DNA of 64,000 nucleotides from positions 2,542,001 to 2,606,000 of the forward strand of contig NZ_CP173170.1 of assembly GCF_044788715.1 (NCBI RefSeq), written 5' to 3'. This DNA is from Methylotuvimicrobium sp018830325 (GTDB lineage: Bacteria > Pseudomonadota > Gammaproteobacteria > Methylococcales > Methylomonadaceae). The notes under the pieces are model-generated. The model did not search any database and was not told the origin of the DNA. It saw nothing but the letters and a program-made list of their open reading frames with translations. The translations under genes were made by a program, and so were the position numbers. This document shows positions 16,847-25,600 of this stretch, piece after piece (position 1 is the first letter of the stretch; each line of letters begins with the position of its first letter).

Positions 16847-16963
16847 CTAGGTGCCAAGTATAGGTTCATTACTGCCAGCGAATACGCCAAAAATTGAGGC
16901 CACCGTCAGCGCGGACAATAGTATCCGAAGCGCTTGTCTGCTATTCATCCAGTTCACTTGCAT
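16847..16963 (-). CDS. Possible 38-aa exported peptide
   Basis: A 38-codon frame (ATG at 16963) contains a hydrophobic run ALRILLSALTVASIFGVFAG resembling a signal peptide, followed by only a few residues. No clear Shine-Dalgarno and no known family. It may be a real micro-protein, or the 5' remnant of a secreted protein gene. Confidence 0.2.
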   Translation of the reverse strand: MQVNWMNSRQALRILLSALTVASIFGVFAGSNEPILGT

Positions 16964-17328
16964 CGTTGCTAAACATAAAGAAAAGCTAACCGGGCGCGGC
17001 ACGGAAAACTGAAAAATAAAACCGTATTATAAACGCGCTCCGGTTAATCGTTTTGCTAGAATTAATTTTACTCTGCCCCCAGTTATTTGACCCCAGTTAT
17101 TATTGTTTAATAGCGCAAGGTCATTTTCAGCTGCTGCCTTACATCAGGCAAGCGCAAAAATTTGCAGCTAACGGCGAGGGAGAGCCTCGCCATCAAGGCT
17201 GATTGACGAAATTTCTATGTATTCAGAGCTGAAATCACATTTTTACGCGCATATAAATGATAAAAACCACACTTTTACGCGCATAAAAGTGTAAAGTGAT
17301 CTATAGTATTGCCCAGTTAAAAAATTAT
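16964..17328. other. Intergenic scar with short palindromes
   Basis: No gene supported. It contains a CCCCAGTTATT motif twice near 17075-17099. There is a perfect hairpin GGCGAGG-GAGAG-CCTCGCC at 17173-17191. TTTTACGCGCATA is repeated near 17241 and 17273, the second copy forming part of ACACTTTTACGCGCATAAAAGTGT. The 60-codon frame at 17243-17425 runs across the junction with repeat copy 1 and is probably not an independent gene. Confidence 0.4.
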
Positions 17329-17603
17329 GGGGGTCAGACCTTACGTTTGACGCCAACACTTCCTTTTCCCCCTGTTTTACTGCGCGGCTCAAATCAGCAT
17401 AGTTCAAATCAAAATATTCGCTCATTTGTGCAATTGCGGTAGATTATTTATTGAACACCTGCCTCTAACCGTTATATGGATCAGTGCTCTTGCAAATTCA
17501 ATGCGTAAAGGCTTGACCATTTAGCTTTCTTGTTGATGTAAGTTGAGCTTAAAAATAGAACAAAAGGTCCGAACGTCAATTTCAAGGCCTGACCCCTTTC
17601 TTC
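17329..17603. repeat. 275-bp exact direct repeat, copy 1
   Basis: Identical over its whole 275 bases to 18253-18527 (offset 924). The left end begins GGGGGTCAGACC and the right end finishes GGCCTGACCCCTTTCTTC, so the termini are imperfect inverted repeats (GGGGTCAG...CTGACCCC). This suggests a non-autonomous mobile or REP/RAYT-related element. Inside, on the minus strand, is a short coding-like stretch beginning MSEYFDLNYADLSRAV. Confidence 0.9.
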
Positions 17604-17675
17604 GTGCAAGTTAACCGGCATACAAGGCTCTTCGGCACTAGAGCAAACCAATATCGTCATGCCTTTGTACTTTAC

Positions 17676-17831
17676 TCAATATTTGCCGTTGAGGTGGTAA
17701 CGGGTAGTAAAAGCGCGCTGCCCTTCACTGAGATGCTCAAAATCGAATTGAATTAAAGGTATCGCGTCAAGTTCGTCATTGGCGTCTAAGTCTTTGAAGA
17801 AATAGCTAACGCTCGAAAAGATTACCTTCAC
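17676..17831 (-). CDS. Small hypothetical protein, overlaps the preceding frame
   Basis: 51 codons starting at GTG 17831, whose bases overlap the TGA of the 94-aa frame upstream (GTGA). The sequence contains SSVSYFFKDLDANDELD and FDFEHLSEGQRAF. I do not recognise a family. The overlap suggests translational coupling, or that a frameshift has split one longer protein. It is followed directly by repeat copy 1. Confidence 0.3.
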   Translation of the reverse strand: MKVIFSSVSYFFKDLDANDELDAIPLIQFDFEHLSEGQRAFTTRYHLNGKY

Positions 17832-18112
17832 AAAGTCTCAACTGAAATCTGCGAAAACCCGACATAATGCGTTTGCCCTGGAAACTCCACCAGATAATTG
17901 GCGTTTTCCGCGAAACTATGGTTGCTTTGCAGGCTGGCGAGTAGCACATTCAATTTAGTCCACAGGTCTTGTTCATACTCGGCAAACTTGATGGCGGTGG
18001 GAAAGGTATTTTCGAAGAAGCAATCCGCCTTGGCCTTGCGATAGGCCACCACCAAGTCTTCGAGGGTTAGGTTCTGCCAGCCGGTAAATTTTGCCTGATA
18101 GCTCATATTCAA
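17828..18112 (-). pseudogene. Remnant resembling the N-terminus of a defence-type reverse transcriptase
   Basis: 94 codons, opening with SYQAKFTGWQNLTLEDLVVA and continuing YRKAKADCFFENTFPTAIKF. To me this resembles the N-terminal region of RNA-directed DNA polymerases of the defence-associated (DRT/UG) class, where a DL-x-x-AYRKAKAD element precedes the catalytic palm. This is recognition from memory, not a search. The palm with its Y-x-D-D catalytic motif is absent, and the frame ends about 225 bp before repeat copy 1, so any such enzyme is truncated. The flanking identical repeats (17329 and 18253) bracket it. Confidence 0.4.
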
Positions 18113-18252
18113 TCCGTTGATTATTTAACTGTGACTTGGCCGTTCATTAGCATGGGGAGGAGCCAGTCGCGAAGTTGTATGAGCTTTTGACTCTCGCGAA
18201 TATTGCCATTAATTGCTCTATGCAAAGGCCGAACTTTGTCATGAAATTAGGG

Positions 18253-18527
18253 GGGGGTCAGACCTTACGTTTGACGCCAACACTTCCTTTTCCCCCTGTT
18301 TTACTGCGCGGCTCAAATCAGCATAGTTCAAATCAAAATATTCGCTCATTTGTGCAATTGCGGTAGATTATTTATTGAACACCTGCCTCTAACCGTTATA
18401 TGGATCAGTGCTCTTGCAAATTCAATGCGTAAAGGCTTGACCATTTAGCTTTCTTGTTGATGTAAGTTGAGCTTAAAAATAGAACAAAAGGTCCGAACGT
18501 CAATTTCAAGGCCTGACCCCTTTCTTC
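18253..18527. repeat. 275-bp exact direct repeat, copy 2, truncating rusA
   Basis: Identical to 17329-17603. Its right end (18527) lies inside the reading frame of the rusA gene: the last few codons of that frame, up to the stop at 18506, are supplied by the element. That marks it as an insertion. Copy 1 has no such fresh junction visible, so copy 2 is probably the younger. Confidence 0.9.
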
Positions 18528-18904
18528 CTTTCATCTTCAGACTCAATGTGGCGCCAACAGATGTATAGCCCACGAATTTGGCAATCATCGATAAAGAACC
18601 CATCTGGCCCGGTGAAAGCGTCAATAATTGGCTTAACGCAATTATCGATGTCAGCTTTAGCATCAGTTTCGAATCTGCTTTTTGCGGGAAGAAGCCACGC
18701 TACGTTCAGTATTAGCTCGCCGGTTAGCAAATACTTGATATCTTTGAATTGGCTTCTGATCGATTGAAGATAGGCCTCGCGAACATCTTTCTTTGACTGT
18801 ACGGATACCGGAGATCCCATCAGTGTGAACTCGGCTTTACCGAATGGAGACGGCGCTTCCCCTTTTTTCACCAGTTCCAATTCTTCCATTAATTCATCAG
18901 TCAT
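18506..18904 (-). pseudogene. rusA: RusA-family Holliday junction resolvase, 3' end replaced by repeat
   Basis: 132 codons. The RusA active-site signature is intact: DAKADIDNCVKPIIDAF followed by GPDGFFIDDCQI, supplying the three aspartates that bind metal in E. coli RusA. The family resolves recombination intermediates and is normally carried by prophages or mobile islands. The C-terminus ends HIESEDER, and the last residues KKGVRP and the stop come from the 275-bp repeat. Only a short tail seems to be lost, so some activity is conceivable. No other prophage genes are beside it. Confidence 0.8.
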
Positions 18905-19003
18905 TTCGGATTCGTCTTTCAGGCATAATGGCCGAGTTGATAGGCAAATTTGCGTGCATAATGGATGTAGCGTAGCGTAATCCGATTATGCAGGCCAATT
19001 TGG

Positions 19004-19118
19004 CCTGTCGAACGATTGGTTCTCAGGGAGCGAAGCGGACTGAGGGCCATTCGTTCGACAGGTTTCCTGTCAACTCGGCCATTCTCAGGGTGCGTAGCGC
19101 AGCGGAGCACCCTGAGAA
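19004..19118. repeat. Two adjacent REP-like inverted repeats
   Basis: CCTGTCGAACGATTGG (19004-19019) pairs with CCATTCGTTCGACAGG (19047-19062) with one mismatch. Next to it TTCTCAGGGTGC (19082-19093) pairs perfectly with GCACCCTGAGAA (19107-19118). The 106-codon minus frame at 18919-19239 is made largely of these palindromes and is rejected as a gene. Confidence 0.75.
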
Positions 19119-19347
19119 CTATTGATTCCCAGGCATATCTGCCCACACAAGTTGATATTACCGGTATTTTCAGGCACTTTTGCCTTGATATTTGAAAAAC
19201 TGCGCATAGTTGCCTCGATAACTTGATATTAGCTGACAATCCATGCAGATTTGCCCGACTATTAAATTGCCGCTGACTTTAGATGGTACTGTTTTCGAAG
19301 TCAAGTTCAAGTTCGCAAGCTCTACCGGTTGTGGCGTGCGAAAGATC

Positions 19348-19500
19348 ATGCGTCTCAAGCATTATTCCCTGTATACCGAACGGACTTACTGCGATTGGAT
19401 CAAGCAATTCGTCAAGTTTCGCCGAATGACGGAAAGACAATCCTTATTTGAACACAGCGAAGCCAAATTCGAAGCCTTTTTGACTCATCTAGCAACGTAG
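19348..19500 (+). pseudogene. N-terminal stub of an integron/phage-type tyrosine integrase
   Basis: From the ATG at 19348 the frame reads MRLKHYSLYTERTYCDWI, then KQFVKF and FEAFLTHLAT before TAG at 19498. This matches the SAM-like core-binding domain of IntI-type tyrosine recombinases (R-x-x-x-Y-S-x-x-T-x-x-x-Y-x-x-W-I). The catalytic R-H-R-Y domain is missing and the downstream sequence does not continue it in any frame I could follow. It is therefore a dead 5' fragment. Confidence 0.7.
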
Positions 19501-19772
19501 TGTAATGTCACCGGACCTTCGTTGGCATTTAAAAGACGAAAAACGATGCCAGCATTTAGACCTACTACATCGCTTAGCAATAAAATTCCCTATTTTGAAT
19601 GATCGGGTTTAAAAAAATTGGCCTTATTTCATTCTGATCAATTACGCTCGGTCATGGACAATTGCAGAAAATACTCAATTCCGATCCCGTTAACCCAAAA
19701 GCGTGCTGATTTGATTTGCCATTTAGTTACATCCAGATACGACACCATTAAACAAAAATTCAGTTAACTGTT
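19501..19772. other. Short intergenic region
   Basis: About 270 AT-rich bases between the integrase stub and the HIRAN gene. No gene or strong repeat is recognised. Confidence 0.4.
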
Positions 19773-20493
19773 ATGAATCTTATAAGTTATGTTCCTCAGC
19801 CAAATCGCTTACTGTTGGTTTGGCAAGCGCCGGAAGGCAAGTCTCGTAAAAGATTTGTTGTCGGTGAAATACGCTTGGAGGGCAAGCATTATACGTTTCG
19901 CTATTTGGCTAATACCAAGGATTTTGCTGATGCCCGTATCGAAGGATTTGTTTGCTATCCGGCTTTTCGCAAACTTACTCAAGAATACAACGAAAGTGTT
20001 TTAGAGACGTTTTTGCGTCGTGTGCCACCTAGAAAACGGGGAGATTTTAATAAATATCTCAAGCAATGGAGGTTGTCGCCCGAAGTGGATATTTCTGACT
20101 TTGCATTGCTAGGTCATACAGGTGCAAAATTGCCTAACGACGGCTTTTCGTTAATAAGTCGATGGCATCACCGCACCCAATGAGTTTTATATTGAAGTGG
20201 AAGGTTTTCGTTATCAGAGACCAATCGCCTTAAAAGACATTTCGGTTGGAATGAATGTTGATCTTGTTGCTGAACCGGAAAATGAGCATGATCATCAGGC
20301 CGTCAGAATTGAAGCCATGGGCAACAAGATTGGCTACGTTAATAAAGTCCAGAGTCCGGCATTTATACGCTGGTTACAGGACGACAATACCATTACTGCT
20401 GTAATTGAACGTATTAATGGCACTGAAGAGCGGCCTTTGATTTACATTTATGGCCGTATTGGTGCTAAGGACATCAGTCAGATTGTGGCTTAA
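19773..20493 (+). pseudogene. HIRAN-domain protein split by a frameshift
   Basis: The first frame (19773-20183, 136 codons) starts MNLISYVPQPNRLLLVWQAP and contains KRFVVGEIRLEG and RKRGDFNKYLKQW. The second frame (+1, readable from about 20161) gives DGITAPNEFYIEVEGFRYQ and continues as a HIRAN domain: AEPENEHDHQAVRIE, KIGYVNKVQ. The switch lies within 20155-20162 near TTAATAAGTCGATGG; one extra or two missing bases restore a ~238-aa protein. HIRAN domains bind DNA ends or damaged DNA, and stand-alone bacterial versions are of unknown function. An assembly error cannot be excluded. It converges with the eCIS ATPase gene. Confidence 0.75.
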
Positions 20494-20500
20494 CGAATAA

Positions 20501-20570
20501 GTTTAGATTTTGTGAGCAACGCGAATCATAATCTGAACCGTTTGTTGATAATAGCGAGCAAAATCTAAAC
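20501..20570. terminator. Inverted repeat between convergent HIRAN and eCIS genes
   Basis: GTTTAGATTTTG (20501-20512) is perfectly repeated inverted as CAAAATCTAAAC (20559-20570), with a 46-nt interior that includes TGAGCAA. The right arm runs into the stop codon of the AAA+ ATPase gene. It may act as a bidirectional end-of-transcript structure for the eCIS operon and the HIRAN gene. Confidence 0.45.
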
Positions 20571-21890
20571 GACCTTGCCTTCTTTGATAAATTCGCGCTG
20601 GATCGCGGTTTCCAGTCTTTTTAGGTCGAGCCTTGTGCTTTGCGCTGCCATGATTTCAACCGCGCAATAATGCGTGACATTTAAAATGCTTGCGCCCGAC
20701 AACTCGTAACGGTTCGCTACCTGTCGCCAATCGATGTCGACATGGACCTCGAGCTGTTCGGGAATCGTTTTCCGCCAGATCTCGTAGCGCTCAATCGCCC
20801 CGGGCATTGGAAAATGAATAATAGCCTGGAAGCGACGCACGAATGCTTCATCAATATTGGCCCGTTGGTTAGAGGCCAGGATCACTAAGCCGTTATAGTT
20901 CTCGATGCGCTGCAATAAATAAGCGACTTCTTGATTGGCGTATTTGTCGTGGGCATCTCGTATGTCGGTGCGCTTGCCGAACAAGGCGTCGGCTTCGTCG
21001 AAAAACAAGATCCAATCCTTGTTCTCGGCCTTGTCGAACAGGTGCGACAGGTTCTTTTCGGTTTCGCCGATGTATTTCGATACGACGCGCGACAGATCGA
21101 TGCGAAACACGTCCTTGCCGGTCTGCTTGCCGAGCAGCGTTGCGGTCAACGTTTTGCCTGTGCCGGGCGGTCCGTAGAATAACGCTCGATAGCCCGGCTT
21201 GATTTTTTTCTTCATGCCCCAGTCTTGCAGCAAGGTATCGTTGTGCTCGATCCAATGTTCGATTTCGCGTATTTGTTTTAAGGTCGACGGCGGCAATACC
21301 AAGTCGTCCCAATCCATTTCGGTTTCGATGTATTCGGCCGGAAAATCGATGCTGAAGCGAGGTTTGCTGACCGAGCCGAGCGTCAGCCATTCGACGATTT
21401 CAGGGTCCAGCACCAAGCGCCCGCTCATGATCGGCTCGCCTTCGGGTACCGGATCGAGCCGGAGAATTTTTTGTTTCGCGAACCAATGGTCGTCGCTGAA
21501 GATTTTTTGAACTTCGAGACGTTTTTCCAGATCGTCCCCGGCCAGAATGAATTGCGTGGTTTCGCCGGTCGGTAGAATGCCCCGATGATTGGCACCTTTG
21601 ACGCCGCCGAATTCGGGGAAATCGCCACCTTCGGGAAGAAACTCGGAAATCAATTTGTTGAAGAAATGAGGTTGGAGGTGAGGAACGATAGCGAGTAACA
21701 GTGCAACAAACTCTTCCAAGCTCGGGTTGTATTTTTCTATGAATTCAGTCAACCACGATTCACTGTTATATAAATTCAACGATTTTATTTCAATCTCCGA
21801 GGGTTTTTTAAGGCGTGAATATAGGCAATCTTCAATAAAGGATTTCAACCATTTAAGCGCTATTTCAAGGTTAACGATGTCTACGTTCAT
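20565..21890 (-). CDS. eCIS AAA+ ATPase (Afp15-like)
   Basis: 441 aa, last gene of the injection-system operon. The C-terminal half is one AAA+ module: Walker A YGPPGTGKTLTA (about residues 239-250), pore region KYIGETEKN, Walker B ILFFDEADALFG (about 291), sensor-1 ILASNQR, and arginine finger FVRRFQ. The N-terminal ~200 residues are helical and specific to the eCIS-associated ATPase family. An ATPase of this type is a marker of nearly all extracellular contractile injection systems and is thought to act in assembly or cargo loading, but it is absent from phages and from the finished particle. The nearest terminator is the inverted repeat overlapping its stop. Confidence 0.93.
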   Translation of the reverse strand: MNVDIVNLEIALKWLKSFIEDCLYSRLKKPSEIEIKSLNLYNSESWLTEFIEKYNPSLEEFVALLLAIVPHLQPHFFNKLISEFLPEGGDFPEFGGVKGANHRGILPTGETTQFILAGDDLEKRLEVQKIFSDDHWFAKQKILRLDPVPEGEPIMSGRLVLDPEIVEWLTLGSVSKPRFSIDFPAEYIETEMDWDDLVLPPSTLKQIREIEHWIEHNDTLLQDWGMKKKIKPGYRALFYGPPGTGKTLTATLLGKQTGKDVFRIDLSRVVSKYIGETEKNLSHLFDKAENKDWILFFDEADALFGKRTDIRDAHDKYANQEVAYLLQRIENYNGLVILASNQRANIDEAFVRRFQAIIHFPMPGAIERYEIWRKTIPEQLEVHVDIDWRQVANRYELSGASILNVTHYCAVEIMAAQSTRLDLKRLETAIQREFIKEGKVV

Positions 21891-22235
21891 TGAGTCATTT
21901 CATTGAATTTTATTGAGGATAAGGCCAGTAAAAAATGCCGATTTTTGCATGTGCCTAAGCACCGCATCCCTACTCAGGTCAAATCATATGGACTTGGTTA
22001 ACATCGGCAGGGTTGCCATGGTACGCACAGCGTACCCTACAGGACTCGCTTCCACCGCTCCAGCGTGAGAATGCATACCGATCTTGTCTCGGCAGCGAAG
22101 GTATGGATTTCCACGGAGGACCGCTCATCGTTATACATAAGTATTGAATTACCCTTTTGCAATCTTAGCCAATGAGGCCTCGATACCATTTATTGTCGCT
22201 TAACACTCTCGGCCTCGAAATCGCGATCTGGGGAT

Positions 22236-22270
22236 CGCTCCCACAAAGTATTCGGCCGCTTGTGGGAGCG
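22236..22270. repeat. REP-like hairpin
   Basis: CGCTCCCACAA (22236-22246) and TTGTGGGAGCG (22260-22270) form perfect 11-bp arms around a 13-nt loop. GTGGGAGCG is the core of well-known gammaproteobacterial REP sequences. Confidence 0.75.
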
Positions 22271-22283
22271 ACGCCTTCGTCGT

Positions 22284-22307
22284 CCCTCACCTAACGCTAG
22301 GTGAGGG
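22284..22307. repeat. CCCTCACCTA palindrome (related copy at 7267)
   Basis: CCCTCACCTA-ACGC-TAGGTGAGGG is a perfect 10-bp inverted repeat. Its reverse complement plus the adjoining CGACGAAG recurs at about 7267-7290. Confidence 0.7.
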
Positions 22308-22601
22308 AAAGCCATTGACTTTCAATATCCACTGATTTTCCAAACAGTACCGTTCCCAGGTATTCGATAACCTCTGTTCAGCACCTTTACCGGTACTTGT
22401 GTATAACGGCGAGCGCTGGACCACGGGAACTAGAAATCTTTTAGGCTATATCCCAAATTCCCGTTTGGGACATTCTGACGACAAGCTATGGATTGCCGGT
22501 TTCGATAAACTGGAGTTTCTCGGACTGCATTCCCAAGCAATGAGCAGGGGGAATTCGCGGAAGACTTATCGGAAAAAATGATTTTCTGCCTAAGCGATTC
22601 A

Positions 22602-25600
22602 TCATGCCCCCGTTTTCACCCAAACGATCTTCAAATTTTTTGCATCAGGCCGATTTACTAGACTCTCAAGCATGGCTTGTTCATCCGGCTTTAAGTCTCT
22701 CGGACAAATTATCGTGTATTCAATTTGAGGTCCTGGCCCATATTTGCTTATCAAAGTCTCGATCGTATTAGGAATTTGAGCAAGCTTATGTCTTACCGGT
22801 CCTCCCGATTCCCCGCTAGTATCGGTCAGGTCGCGAATAGTTGTCACCTCAACCGCAAACACATGCGAAATTTTTCCTTTGCCACCCGGTTGTTTGATTT
22901 CAACACGGCCCTCCGGTCGCGGCCGCCGGCTTCCGACACGAAACGCTTTTTGAGTCTTGAATCTCGCCATATATTGCGCGGATTCCAATTTTTGATCGCT
23001 AGTCGTAATAGGAACTCCGGTTCTTTCTTCCCATTCGGGAATCAATTCTCCCAAAACTACATTTTGCATAGCGCCTCGTTCATATTCCGCCCAATCGTGT
23101 TCTGCCGGCGTCAATCTTTCCTGAACATCTTTTGAAACACCTTTTGATGTAACTTTTACCGAAGCCACTAACGGTCCGGAAGACTTCGATTTAGAAACTT
23201 TTCTTGAATTAAGCTTTGGATTAACCTCCCCACTCACATAACTGGTTTCCGAGTCTTGATTTTCCGACGCCTTGACGAGTGTTAGTGAGGTCAACTTGTA
23301 CTTCTTTTTGATAGAAATTAGCTTTTTATCTAACCGTTTAGTACTAATCTTTGGGTTGTCGAGTAGAATTTCCGACTCTCGAATAGCCGACTCCAAATCT
23401 CGTTTTTTCTCATTTTCAGTACGCTTGTCATCCTTTTTCCCGAATAGTTTTGAAAACAAAGCTTTCGCCCTACCTACAATCCAGCCAATCAACTTATCGA
23501 GTGCCTTATCAATCGGCACGCGAACTTTATTGATCACGCCCAAGACTTTGTCGGCGACTTTGCCGAAACCGGCGAAGCCGGCGAGAAAACTGATCGCCAG
23601 CGACAATATGCCGGCTAGTACCGATTCGACACGCTTGGCTGCAGCGCCGATGTTGCCGGCGGCGATTTGTACGATCGAACCGATGAATGCGGCGCCGACC
23701 TGCGCGATTTTCGACAATTTCTGCACGACGACCATCACCAGGTCGTAGATGGACAAAATCGCCGATATGAAACCGGCACCCGGTATAAACATTGAAACGA
23801 TTTTGGGAACAGCCTTTTTGACGACCATGTCGACAACCATGCTGATAATTCCACCGATCACGGTGTCCTTGAGATCCGAAAGCTGATCCTTGATTTTATC
23901 CCATGCAGCAGCGGGCCCCTGTGTGACCAATGTCTTGACGATGTCAAAACCGGTTTCGAGAGCCTGAACGGTTTTTTCGCCTAGCACCTTAACTAATTTG
24001 ACGCGCATATTTTGCCAGGTCAATCCCAACACCGAAAATACGAATTTGGCAATCTCGCCCAGCGCGAACGAAGCCGGAATATAAACGCCCGGCAATGAAC
24101 CGGTTAGCCATTCGAATAACCCTTTTTTGAGATGTCCTAGAAAATTGCCGGCGAATTGTTGGAAACCCAATTTACCGGCCGCCGCCAAATTACCGACGAA
24201 AGGTAAAGGATTTTTTAGAATCGCTTTCAGTGCACCGCCGGTACGCTTGACGATACCCATTACGCCGGGTTTAACGGTGTCAAAAATAATCTCTAGAAGA
24301 TTCCAAACGGCGCTGCCCGCCCAACCGATGAATTGGCCCGCGAACGAGCCGAAGACCTTGGCCAGTTTACCGAACGCGAGCGGAATCAGAATAATATCCT
24401 TGATTTCCAATGCCTTGAACGCGGCAATAAAAAGCCCCGGAATTTGCGCCGCGAACGTTTTGACCGTTTGCATCGACTTTTTGAACCAAGCCATGCAGCG
24501 CGGTACCGCATTCGCTTCCTGAATTTTGGCCCAGACATCGCCCTGATTGATCAGATTCATGAATCCGCCAATCAACGCCTCGGCATCGTCCGGAGCCTTG
24601 TCGCCGGTAATCGGATCCTTACCGAGTACCGAACATAACAACGGATAAGCATTCGTTTGACTGCGCGCAAACTCGGCGATTGGCTTGAGGATCGCATCCT
24701 TGATTAAGTCGGCAATACCGCCGACGAGACCGGCGGCAAAAGATTTCACTCGGTCTATCGGTCCGGTAATGAGGCGCTTGCCCTGCTCCCATACAGCATC
24801 CAGGTTTTTGATATCGGTAATCGATCGCTCTTTGATAAATTGTTTAACGCTTTCCCAAATACCGCTCCCCATTTCCTTGAGTGCATCGAACTGTTGGTAA
24901 ACCCAGTCGCTTATTTTCGAAAAGATTCCGTGATTATCCAAGGCCTGGTTGATAACCGGGCCGATTCCGGGCAGCAGACTGATGACTCCCCTCATGATGT
25001 TTCCCGGACTGCGATCGACAGCCGCGCCGGTCACCGGGTTCATGCCAATCACCACGGTCAACATCGGAAAGCCCGGAATCAAGGCTGCCTTTCTTGCAAT
25101 GAAATCCCTCGGATCAGGCAAGAAGCCGCGCTGAAGAGCCGGCGGAGTCGCGGTCGTCGTGACCTGCGGGCTGCGCTGCACGGCGGCGCCCTGTTGTATC
25201 GTATGGGTTAGCTCGTGTGCGAGCAGTTGCTTGCCTTCGCCGGTACCGGGCCGGTATTGGTCGTGGGAAAAGAATATGTGATTACGGAAGGTGAATGCCT
25301 TAGCGCTCAATTGATTGCTTAAGCCCCCGGATTCAGCATCTCGATGAATCCGGACATTGCTGAAGTCGGCACCGAAGCGCGGTTCCATGAAGCCTCGAAC
25401 ATCGCCGGATAACGCCTCGCCGCCTGTGGTTTTATTATGAATCGCCGATTGGACTTGACTACTGACACCGGGCGCGCCGTCACCTTTGCGCTGCAGTTGT
25501 TCTTCTTCTTTTTTCCGGATCTCTTCGTCGGGTAATTCGGCTTTCTGCAGTTCTTCTTCGGGAGCTTTAGCCCTTTGTAAGGGCTTTTCCTCTTGCTTTT

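Larger units (their letters stand above)
21891..22601. repeat. Repeat-rich gap inside the eCIS cluster
   Basis: About 710 bases between the DUF4157 gene and the ATPase gene, with no accepted gene (the 60-codon frame at 22399-22581 is repeat-derived). It contains the two palindromes listed separately, a GGTACGC/GCGTACC palindrome near 22021, the 20-mer shared with 7380-7399, and CATTCCCAAGC wording shared with 14124. Such a gap is unusual in an otherwise tightly packed operon and suggests the ATPase gene may need its own promoter. Confidence 0.6.

Noticed and set aside
17243..17425. Possible antitoxin-like gene (MSEYFDLNYADLS...) crossing into repeat copy 1
   Set aside because: It crosses the repeat boundary and the same start recurs in copy 2 with a different tail, so it is at best a fragment.
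18919..19239. 106-codon minus-strand frame
   Set aside because: Its sequence is mostly the two REP-like inverted repeats at 19004-19118.
22399..22581. 60-codon plus-strand frame in the eCIS gap
   Set aside because: It begins in a 20-mer repeat shared with 7.38 kb and has no ribosome-binding site.
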